Part shown: positions 36,543 to 43,629 of the stretch, one piece after another
Position numbering within the stretch: the first letter of the stretch is position 1
Layout of the letters: each line of letters starts with the position of its first letter
Assembly (NCBI GenBank): GCA_965242745.1
Contig: CBDETG010000088.1
Coordinates: forward strand, 1 to 64,000
From: JABAAI01 sp965242745
GTDB taxonomy: Bacteria > Spirochaetota > Leptospiria > Leptospirales > Leptonemataceae
Direction of reading: 5' to 3'
Length of the DNA: 64,000 nt
Program-made: the position numbers and the translations under genes
The notes under the pieces: generated by a model
Told to the model about the DNA's origin: nothing
The model's database searches: none
What the model saw: only the letters and a program-made list of their open reading frames with translations

Positions 36543-37934
36543 ATGGAAGAATTGTACGCAATATTGATGATTTTAGCTGTCATCGCCGTCCTGCTTACGG
36601 GTTTTCCTGTAGCTTTAAGCTTAGGAGGGGGCTCATTACTCTTTGCCTTTCTGGGCTATCTCACCGGCGATTTTGATATAGTCTATTTGCAGGCCTTCCC
36701 AAATCGTATGTACGGGATTATGGGGAATGAAAGCCTTATTGCGCTTCCTCTTTTTATCTTTATGGGCGTGCTTTTAGAACGCTCTGGTATTGCAGAGGAG
36801 CTCTTGAGCAGTATAGCCATGCTCTTTGGCGCTGTTAGGGGAGGTATGGGAGTTGCTGTCTGCCTTGTGGGCGCGCTGCTGGCAGCATCTACAGGCGTAG
36901 TAGGCGCTACGGTAGTCACGATGGGCTTGATATCTCTGCCTTCCATGCTCAGGGAGGGCTACCGGCCTTCTTTTGCGACAGGCATAGTCACAGCTGCCGG
37001 TACTCTGGGGCAAATCATACCCCCCAGCATCATTTTGATTATACTTGGCGATCAAATGAGCTCTGCTTACCAGCAGGCCCTTTTGGCGAAGGGTGATTAT
37101 AGTGGAGCGAATGTGTCTGTGGGCGATCTCTTTGCAGGAGCGCTTTTGCCCGGGTTACTTTTGGTTTTTCTCTATATGCTTTATATCTTTGCGCACTCTT
37201 ACCTGGATAAAGACATAGCTCCTGTTTTAAGCCAAGAGAGCAGAGAATCTATAGACCGCAGGACTCTTATCAAAAACAGCTTTAAGGCCCTGGGAGCCCC
37301 TTGCTTCTTGATCCTTGGCGTTTTAGGTTCCATTCTCATTGGACTATGCACGCCTACAGAGGCGGCTTCTGCGGGCTGCATGGGCAGCCTGCTCCTTAGT
37401 TTTTTACGCAGGCGTCTTAATCCTTTGGTGCTCAAGAGCAGCCTGTATCATTCTATGAAAATCAACGCTATGGTCTTTTTAATACTCATAGGATCAAGTA
37501 TGTTTTCTCTGGTTTTCCGCGCCTACCATGGAGATGAAATGGTTACATCTCTTTTGCACCAAGTCCCCGGTGGAAAGTGGGGTAGTTTTTGCTTGGTTAT
37601 GCTCTTGATCTTTGCTCTGGGTTTTTTCTTGGACTTCTTTGAAATATGTTTCGTCGTGGTGCCTGTAGTTGCGCCCTCATTATTGAGCATGGGCCTAGAC
37701 CCCATCTGGTTAGGAGTCATGATTGCTATGAATCTGCAGAGCTCCTTTCTTACTCCTCCCTTTGGCTTTGCCCTTTTTTATTTACGCGGCGTTGCGCCCC
37801 AGAACATAGAAACTATGGCTATGTACAAGGGGGTAAGCGCTTTTATTGTGATACAAATCCTTGTGCTCATCCTTTTAGTTTTATGGCCTTCCATCGTGAC
37901 TTGGCTGCCACAGGTCTTATATCCAGCAAAATGA
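36543..37934 (+). CDS. dctM: TRAP transporter large permease (DctM family)
   Basis: A 463-residue protein with about twelve hydrophobic helices and the family motifs LIALPLFIFMGVLLERSGIAEELL, GAVRGGMGVAVCLVGALLAASTGVVGATVVTMG, GTLGQIIPPSIILIILGD, GLCTPTEAASAGCMG and LQSSFLTPPFGFALFYLRGVAP. It is the ion-driven translocation subunit partnered with DctQ. The stop codon overlaps the murA start (ATGA). A long unrelated operon partner such as murA is unusual for a transporter. Confidence 0.92.
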   Translation: MEELYAILMILAVIAVLLTGFPVALSLGGGSLLFAFLGYLTGDFDIVYLQAFPNRMYGIMGNESLIALPLFIFMGVLLERSGIAEELLSSIAMLFGAVRGGMGVAVCLVGALLAASTGVVGATVVTMGLISLPSMLREGYRPSFATGIVTAAGTLGQIIPPSIILIILGDQMSSAYQQALLAKGDYSGANVSVGDLFAGALLPGLLLVFLYMLYIFAHSYLDKDIAPVLSQESRESIDRRTLIKNSFKALGAPCFLILGVLGSILIGLCTPTEAASAGCMGSLLLSFLRRRLNPLVLKSSLYHSMKINAMVFLILIGSSMFSLVFRAYHGDEMVTSLLHQVPGGKWGSFCLVMLLIFALGFFLDFFEICFVVVPVVAPSLLSMGLDPIWLGVMIAMNLQSSFLTPPFGFALFYLRGVAPQNIETMAMYKGVSAFIVIQILVLILLVLWPSIVTWLPQVLYPAK

Positions 37935-39238
37935 AAAACAAGGCCGGGACAAATACTTTCGCCATTGAGGGCGGCTTTCCTATCCATGGCAGGCTTTCTC
38001 TCCAGGGTAATAAAAATGAAGCTTTGCCTGCCCTTTGCGCCGCTCTTTTAACGAATGAGGAGGTGAGCGTCACGAATGTGCCTTATATTGAAGATACAAA
38101 AACAGCGATACGTATTATCCAAGAGATAGGGGCGCATATCCAAGCGCATAGAAAAGGCTTTCATATGGATGTTCTGCTCCAAGCCAGTGATAGCATCGAA
38201 AGTACTATACCCCAGGAATTAAGCCGCCAATTACGCGGCTCTCTTAGTTTAACGGGGCCCCTTCTTGCCCGTAATAAAGAAGTCTTTTTATCTCATCCGG
38301 GCGGGGATAGAATTGGCCGGCGGCGCCTGGATACGCATTTTCTGGCTTTGCAGGCCCTTGGCGCCAAGCTGCAGACGTATGAAAGCGGTTTTGCTCTTTC
38401 CTGCTCTAAGCTCCGGGGAGCTGACATTCTTTTAGACGAAGCCTCAGTTACAGCTACGGAAAACGCCCTGTGTGCGGCAGTATTAGCTGAAGGGAAAACG
38501 ATCATCCGGAATGCCGCAAGTGAGCCTCACGTGCAGGGCCTATGCCATATGCTGCGTGCCATGGGCGGCTGTATTGAAGGCATAGGCAGCAATGTCTTGG
38601 TGATAGAAGGAGTAGAAAAACTGCATGGCACATCTTTTACTATCAGCCCTGATTATTTGGAAGCGGGGAGTTTCATTGTCCTGGCAGCGCTGACGGGGGG
38701 CGAGTTAATCTTGGAGGGAGCAGCGAAGCTGGAGGCGCTGCGTTCTATACACATGCACTTAGCCCGTCTGGGCATCCATTCTCAGAAGCAAGGTGATGAG
38801 CTCCTCGTGCCGGGAGAGCAATCTTTGGAAGTAATCCCAGACATAGGCGGCGCTATCCCTCGTATTGACAGTTCACCTTGGCCGGGCTTTCCTGCCGATA
38901 TGAGCTCTGTTGCCTTAGTTGCAGCCAGCCAGTGCAAGGGGACTGTGCTGATACACGAAAAAATGTTTGAATCACGTCTCTTCTTTACAGACCGTCTTAT
39001 TGCAATGGGAGCGCGTATTGTTTTGTGTGATCCGCATCGCGCTTTGGTCATAGGTCCTTCTTTGCTCAAAGGGGCGCATCTCTCTAGCCCCGATATACGA
39101 GCAGGGATGGCTCTGCTGATTGCTGCCTTATGCGCGCCTGAAGTCTCCTATATACAAAATATACAGCAAATCGACAGAGGTTTTAGCTGTATTGATGAGC
39201 GTCTGCGCTCTGTGGGGGCGCATATTGAGCGCATCTGA
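37931..39238 (+). CDS. murA: UDP-N-acetylglucosamine 1-carboxyvinyltransferase with Asp at the catalytic site
   Basis: First committed step of peptidoglycan synthesis, transferring enolpyruvate from PEP to UDP-GlcNAc. The 435-residue protein starts MKNKAGTNTFAI; residues GNKNEALPALCAALL carry the substrate lysine. The catalytic loop is HPGGDRIGRRRLDTHF, with Asp126 where most bacteria have Cys. This substitution is known from Mycobacterium, Chlamydia and Borrelia and gives fosfomycin insensitivity. Later motifs SVTATENALCAAVLA, DYLEAGSFIVLAAL and PWPGFPADMSS are standard. The start overlaps the dctM stop. The upstream open frame from 37646 is only dctM read in another phase. Confidence 0.94.
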   Translation: MKNKAGTNTFAIEGGFPIHGRLSLQGNKNEALPALCAALLTNEEVSVTNVPYIEDTKTAIRIIQEIGAHIQAHRKGFHMDVLLQASDSIESTIPQELSRQLRGSLSLTGPLLARNKEVFLSHPGGDRIGRRRLDTHFLALQALGAKLQTYESGFALSCSKLRGADILLDEASVTATENALCAAVLAEGKTIIRNAASEPHVQGLCHMLRAMGGCIEGIGSNVLVIEGVEKLHGTSFTISPDYLEAGSFIVLAALTGGELILEGAAKLEALRSIHMHLARLGIHSQKQGDELLVPGEQSLEVIPDIGGAIPRIDSSPWPGFPADMSSVALVAASQCKGTVLIHEKMFESRLFFTDRLIAMGARIVLCDPHRALVIGPSLLKGAHLSSPDIRAGMALLIAALCAPEVSYIQNIQQIDRGFSCIDERLRSVGAHIERI

Positions 39239-39302
39239 GAAGCCATAGACGAGCTGGGCAGGAAATGACTTAGGACGCGCTGGAGCGCAGGAATAGGAAT
39301 AA

Positions 39303-39462
39303 GAGCCGGTCTCAAAAGTAGGCTCTTGCGACACAGGATGTGTCGCCATTTGGCTGACGACGACCAGATGGTCGGAGGAAGCCAAATGTGAGCAATTTTA
39401 GGGTCTCCCTAAAATTGCGTCTGTCTCGAAAATACATGGATGTATTTTCGAGACCACTTCTA
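39303..39462 (+). repeat. Multi-hairpin repeat element, copy B (about 160 bp)
   Basis: Nearly identical to copy A at 19772-19933, in the same orientation, with all internal inverted repeats conserved (gcgacac/gtgtcgc, gaccaGatggtc, gcaattttaggg/ccctaaaattgc, tctcgaaaatacat/atgtattttcgaga). Differences are mostly small. Its right end lies 14 bases before the pyrD start codon, so it would sit in the pyrD 5' untranslated region or promoter. Confidence 0.92.
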
Positions 39463-39463
39463 A

Positions 39464-39489
39464 ATGTTTTACAAAAATGTTTTACAAAC
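39464..39489 (+). repeat. 13-bp tandem duplication at the pyrD start
   Basis: atgttttacaaaa is followed immediately by atgttttacaaac. The second ATG (39477) starts pyrD; the first opens a short out-of-frame ORF. The duplication directly abuts the multi-hairpin element. Confidence 0.85.
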
Positions 39490-40565
39490 GTGGTGTACGT
39501 CCCTTGCTATTCCAGCTGGAAGCTGAGAGAGCGCACAATGTTGTTTCTTACTTTTTAAAAAAGAGCGCTCCTCTTGTATCATCAGCTTTTTTAAGAAAGG
39601 TCTTTTCTTATCATTCCATACGTTTGGAAAGCCGTCTGTCTTCCTTATCTTTCCCTAATCCGGTAGGCATAGCTGCTGGTTTTGATAAAGAGGGCTCTCT
39701 GTACTCTTCCTTATGCGCCCTGGGTTTTGGCTTTGTGGAATGCGGCACCTTTACACGCTATAAACAGAGCGGCAATCCACGCCCCCGTCTCTTTCGTCTT
39801 CCTAAGGAGGAGGCGCTTATCAACGCTATGGGTTTTAATAACCGCGGCGCTTTGGATGCGGCCGCATTGCTATATAAACAAGAAGAGCAAAAAAAGCGCT
39901 TTGCTCAGCCGCGAGGCATAAGCATTGGCAAAAGCAGAGTAATTGATAATCTTGAAGAAGTCATTGAGGATTATCTTTACAGCTTTGCGCAGCTTCGTCC
40001 TTTTGCTGATTACATTGCAATTAACGTCAGCTCGCCCAATACGCCGGACTTAGGGAAGCTGCAAAAGCAGGATGCTTTAGATGCCTTACTTGAGGCCTTG
40101 CAGAACAAACAAAAGCAAGAAGACAAGCCTCTGCCTATCTTTGTAAAAGTAGCGCCCGATTTGAGTCTCGCTCATTTAGATCAGGTACTAGAGACCTTAT
40201 TACAAAGAGAAGTCACAGGAATTATTCTGAGCAATACAAGCCTGTCGCTAAAGGCAGAGCTCAAGCAAAAAGAGGCGAGAAACTTGGAAGGAGGCCTTTC
40301 AGGGAAACCTCTCTTTGAACATACGCTCTCTTTCATCCGTCACGCATTTAGGCAGGCAGGCAGGCAGCTAAAAATCATCGGGGTAGGGGGGATTAGCAGC
40401 CCTCAGGAGGCCTTAAAGGCGATTCTGGCGGGCGCCAGTCTGATTCAGATTTATACGGGATATATCTATGAGGGACCGCTTTTACCACTAAGGATCAATC
40501 GCTTTCTTGACAACTATCTAGAAAAAGAAAAAAGCGTTTTACAAGATATTGTAGGCCAGGAATAG
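39477..40565 (+). CDS. pyrD: Dihydroorotate dehydrogenase (quinone), class 2
   Basis: Oxidises dihydroorotate to orotate in pyrimidine synthesis, passing electrons to quinone. The 362-residue enzyme has FPNPVGIAAGFDKEGSL (FMN site), GFGFVECGTFT, AMGFNNRGAL, DYIAINVSSPNTPDLGKLQ (Ser catalytic base, class 2), VKVAPDL and IIGVGGISSPQEALKAILAGASLIQIYTGYIYEG. The N-terminal helices that dock on the membrane (about 1-40) are present. The usual ribosome-binding site is not evident because a repeat element occupies the leader. Confidence 0.95.
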   Translation: MFYKRGVRPLLFQLEAERAHNVVSYFLKKSAPLVSSAFLRKVFSYHSIRLESRLSSLSFPNPVGIAAGFDKEGSLYSSLCALGFGFVECGTFTRYKQSGNPRPRLFRLPKEEALINAMGFNNRGALDAAALLYKQEEQKKRFAQPRGISIGKSRVIDNLEEVIEDYLYSFAQLRPFADYIAINVSSPNTPDLGKLQKQDALDALLEALQNKQKQEDKPLPIFVKVAPDLSLAHLDQVLETLLQREVTGIILSNTSLSLKAELKQKEARNLEGGLSGKPLFEHTLSFIRHAFRQAGRQLKIIGVGGISSPQEALKAILAGASLIQIYTGYIYEGPLLPLRINRFLDNYLEKEKSVLQDIVGQE

Positions 40566-40572
40566 GTAGGCT

Positions 40573-41340
40573 ATGATACGTATTGGATTTTCTGCTTGTT
40601 TTTTCCATCCTGATCCCAAGCGTCCTATTTTTAAGGGCAAGACGCTGCTCTTCTTAGAAGAACAGATGATAGAGTTTTTTATGTCCTACAAAGTTTTCCC
40701 CGTACTCATACCCCGCACACGCTCAGAGAGCGACCTGGATTTCATACTTTCACAGATAGATGGGATGGTTTTTCAGGGCGGCAGTGATATATCTCCCTTA
40801 AGCTACCAAGAGCGTCCCCTCAAAAAAGAATGGGAAGGAGATCCCATTCGCGATGAATATGAAATAGCTCTCCTCCGAAGAGCTATGGACTTGGATAAGC
40901 CGGTGTGGGGCATTTGCCGCGGCATGCAGCTGATCAATGTAGCTCTGGGGGGCAGCCTTTACCAAGATATTCCAACGCAATACCCAAGCCCTATCGTACA
41001 CCGTAACTATGAGCTCTATGATATGCACAGCCACGAAATTACTTTGGATGCAGAGGGGGATTTAGCCCGCATGTACGATAAGATAGCCCAAAGAAAAGTT
41101 CTGAGCATACACCATCAGGCGGTGAAAGATGTAGCAGAAGGGCTTGTGGTGGAGGCCTATGCAAAGCAAGACTCTCTTATTGAAGCGCTGCGTTACAAAG
41201 GACGGGGTAAAAACAAACTATATGTCTTTGGCGTACAATGGCATCCTGAGTTCCAAGACTTGCAAGATCATTCTTTGATGAGCCCCTTACCTATGTTAGA
41301 AGACTTTTTAGCCGCAGTCAGGCTTCGGAAGAAATCATAG
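40573..41340 (+). CDS. Class-I glutamine amidotransferase-like hydrolase (peptidase C26)
   Basis: A 255-residue gamma-glutamyl-gamma-aminobutyrate-hydrolase-like protein. The catalytic triad is in VWGICRGMQLINVALGGSLYQD (Cys) and VFGVQWHPEFQ (His, Glu). GMVFQGGSDISPLSY and VLSIHHQAVKDVAEGL are family features. It hydrolyses gamma-glutamyl bonds of amines or similar compounds; with the GS/alcohol-dehydrogenase pseudogenes far away, no pathway can be assigned. It lies seven bases after pyrD. Confidence 0.85.
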   Translation: MIRIGFSACFFHPDPKRPIFKGKTLLFLEEQMIEFFMSYKVFPVLIPRTRSESDLDFILSQIDGMVFQGGSDISPLSYQERPLKKEWEGDPIRDEYEIALLRRAMDLDKPVWGICRGMQLINVALGGSLYQDIPTQYPSPIVHRNYELYDMHSHEITLDAEGDLARMYDKIAQRKVLSIHHQAVKDVAEGLVVEAYAKQDSLIEALRYKGRGKNKLYVFGVQWHPEFQDLQDHSLMSPLPMLEDFLAAVRLRKKS

Positions 41341-41361
41341 AAAAAGCCGCAGGCTAAGAGT

Positions 41362-41383
41362 CTAGTTTTGAGACCGGCTCTTA
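41362..41383 (-). repeat. Multi-hairpin element end fragment inside ilvB
   Basis: On the minus strand taagagccggtctcaaaactag matches the left end of copy A. It encodes the last residues of IlvB (KSRSQN) and its stop codon. Confidence 0.85.
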
Positions 41384-43071
41384 GGCCCTTTTAGATCGGA
41401 GAACAAAATCATGTCTTTTTGATCCTTGCCGCCTTGTATCATCGGGAAAACTTTCTCATCAGCAGGGATGACGACTTCTAAGAAAGCGGCCTTGCGCAGA
41501 TCAGCTAAAAGAAAATCAAGGCCTTCCTGTATTTGTTTGGGATTCATAATGCGCATCGCTGGTATTTGGTAGCTTTCTGCCAGTTTTACAAAATCAGGAT
41601 TGTATTGCCATTCTGATTCGGAGAAACGCTCCTCGAAAAACAGCTCCTGCCACTGCCGGACCATGCCCAAGAAGTTATTATTCAGCAAAAGGATTTTAAT
41701 AGGGAGTTCATATTGACGCAGCGTGGCCAGCTCTTGTATGCACATTTGGTAAGAGCCATCACCTGTGATGCAGATTACGAGCTCCTCCGGTTTTGCAAAT
41801 TGTGCTCCTATAGCAGCAGGCAAGCCATAGCCCATAGTGCCCAAGCCCCCGCTCGTAAGCCAGCGATTAGGCTTAGCAAAATGATAAAACTGCGCTGCCC
41901 ACATCTGATGTTGTCCTACATCTGTCGTAAGAATGGCATTGCCTTGAGTCATGTTATATAGCTCCTGCAGCACAAGCTGTGGTTTAATCTCATTTGGACT
42001 GATCTCGTATTCCTTTGAAAGAGGAAATTTCTGTTTATAGCTCTCCATATGCTCTATCCAAGAAGAACGGTCTTTCTTTTCCACATGCTTTAGCAAAGCA
42101 AGAAGCGCCTCATTGAGGTCGCCTGCAAGAAATGTATCTACCTTCACGCGTTTGTTAATCTCTACAGCGTCAATGTCTATGTGCGCCCGTACTGCCTGAC
42201 TGGCAAAAAGCCCGGCATTCCCAGCAACTCTATCATCAAAACGAGCTCCTAAGGAAAGCAGGTAATCACATTCCAAGATGGCCTTGTTTGCATAAGGAGT
42301 CCCGTGCATGCCAGGCATACCTAAAGAAAGCATATGATTGCCAGGGAAGGCGCCTAAGCCCATCAAAGTACAGCTTACGGGAGCCATGGCTTTTTCTGCA
42401 AGAGCGATAACAGAAGAGGAGGCATTGGCGTTTATAGCTCCTCCTCCCACAAGGAATACGGGGCGTTCTGCCTGATTCAAGGCCCTGGCAAAGGCAGCAA
42501 TATCACCCTGCACAGGCGCTTTGATCAGAAAACGTTCTGCAAGCTTAGGCTGAGCCTTGAGAATTTCTGTCTCCTGTGTCTGAACATCTTTTGGAAAATC
42601 TAATAAAACAGGTCCGGGTCTTCCCTGCGTACATAGCGCCCAGGCTTCTTCAAAACAGCATGCTATATCATCTGCGCTTTGTATGAGCGCATTGTATTTG
42701 GTAACAGGGATAGAAATTCCGTAAATATCCGCTTCTTGGAAGGCATCTGAGCCAAGGGCGCTGGTAGCCACCTGCCCGCAGATAACCATGATAGGTATGG
42801 AGTCCATTTTGGCGTCACATAAACCAGTTACTACGTTTGTGGCGCCCGGACCACTGGTGACTACTACAAGGCCTATTTTGGATGTGGCACGCGCATAAGC
42901 TTCCGCCATATGGATTGCGCCCTGTTCATGGCGCACTAAGATGTGGCGTATGGAGGAATGATAAAGCGCATCGTAAAAGGGCAGGATGGCCCCCCCTGGA
43001 TAACCAAAGACTAAATCTACCCCATGGGACCTGAGTAGATCGATCATTAATTGCGCGCCTGTTTTTTTCAT
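41362..43071 (-). CDS. ilvB: Acetolactate synthase large subunit
   Basis: Thiamine-diphosphate enzyme forming acetolactate or acetohydroxybutyrate for branched-chain amino acids. The enzyme has about 569 residues. N-terminal domain: VFGYPGGAILPFYDAL and RHEQGAIHMAEAYARATSKIG (activating Glu). Central domain: FAD-binding (MGLGAFPGNHMLSLGMPGMHG, DYLLSLGARFDDRV). C-terminal TPP domain: GLGTMGYGLPAAIGAQFAKPEELVICITGDGSYQMCIQEL (GDG...N). ATG 43071 is chosen over an in-frame TTG 12 bases upstream. The regulatory subunit ilvN is not adjacent. The last six codons come from a repeat-element fragment. Confidence 0.95.
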   Translation of the reverse strand: MKKTGAQLMIDLLRSHGVDLVFGYPGGAILPFYDALYHSSIRHILVRHEQGAIHMAEAYARATSKIGLVVVTSGPGATNVVTGLCDAKMDSIPIMVICGQVATSALGSDAFQEADIYGISIPVTKYNALIQSADDIACCFEEAWALCTQGRPGPVLLDFPKDVQTQETEILKAQPKLAERFLIKAPVQGDIAAFARALNQAERPVFLVGGGAINANASSSVIALAEKAMAPVSCTLMGLGAFPGNHMLSLGMPGMHGTPYANKAILECDYLLSLGARFDDRVAGNAGLFASQAVRAHIDIDAVEINKRVKVDTFLAGDLNEALLALLKHVEKKDRSSWIEHMESYKQKFPLSKEYEISPNEIKPQLVLQELYNMTQGNAILTTDVGQHQMWAAQFYHFAKPNRWLTSGGLGTMGYGLPAAIGAQFAKPEELVICITGDGSYQMCIQELATLRQYELPIKILLLNNNFLGMVRQWQELFFEERFSESEWQYNPDFVKLAESYQIPAMRIMNPKQIQEGLDFLLADLRKAAFLEVVIPADEKVFPMIQGGKDQKDMILFSDLKGPKSRSQN

Positions 43072-43191
43072 TATACGAAACAAGTGATCTTTGCTTAGAA
43101 CGCTTTTGCATTACGCACAAAAAACGCGCATCAGATGCAAAAGCAATACTCCAGCTGAAGTAGAAAAAGAGGGAAGGTATCTTGTCAAATG

Positions 43192-43275
43192 AAAAATATC
43201 AGTGCAAAAATATCAGTGCAAAAATATCAGTGCAAAAATATCAGTGCAAAAATATCAGTGCAAAAATATCAATAC
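43192..43275. repeat. 14-bp direct repeat array, 6 units, upstream of ilvB
   Basis: aaaaatatcagtgc is repeated head to tail at 43192, 43206, 43220, 43234, 43248 and 43262 (the last unit varies). The array lies about 120 bases before the ilvB start and after the end of the minus-strand lipoprotein gene. No spacers are present, so it is not a CRISPR. Iteron-like protein binding or a slippage tract are both possible. Confidence 0.9.
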
Positions 43276-43335
43276 AAATGAAAACGATTTTCTAAGGCAT
43301 TTGCCAGCCCAATCTGAAAACTGCAAACTGCAGCT

Positions 43336-43629
43336 TTAATCTTCTTTGTCCTTTAATGGATCACAGGGGGACTCGTGCATGAGAAAGGCTTCCTTCCACC
43401 ATTTTCTTTGCTTAATCCCGGCATCTTCTTCTAAAAAATCTTCATGAAAAAAATGCTTCTTGTCTTCATAAATACTATAGCTTGCATCACATGGATCAAA
43501 TTCCTTTTTGACTTCTAAAAGATCGTACAAAGAATCCAGATATGCGCAGGTCCAGAAAGGCAAAAAGAGCAGACAAAGACTCAAGCGCCTCAGGCGCAAC
43601 TTAGGCCGCAAGAATTTGCTTTGCTTCAT
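43336..43629 (-). CDS. Small lipoprotein, unknown
   Basis: A 97-residue protein starting MKQSKFLRPKLRLRRLSLCLLFLPFWTCAYLD, a basic region, hydrophobic core and likely lipobox (PFWTC). The mature part is acidic and hydrophilic with several aromatic residues (ACIDIC clusters DASYSIYEDKKHFFHEDFLEED). Its start codon directly follows the stop of the upstream phosphoglycerol-transferase-like gene, so it is probably translated with it and may act with that enzyme. I do not recognise the family. Confidence 0.6.
   Translation of the reverse strand: MKQSKFLRPKLRLRRLSLCLLFLPFWTCAYLDSLYDLLEVKKEFDPCDASYSIYEDKKHFFHEDFLEEDAGIKQRKWWKEAFLMHESPCDPLKDKED

Noticed and set aside
37646..37930. MurA N-terminal extension
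   Set aside because: This part is dctM read in another frame; MurA similarity begins after ATG 37931.
43192..43275. CRISPR-like array
   Set aside because: Units are contiguous 14-mers without spacers and no cas genes are near.
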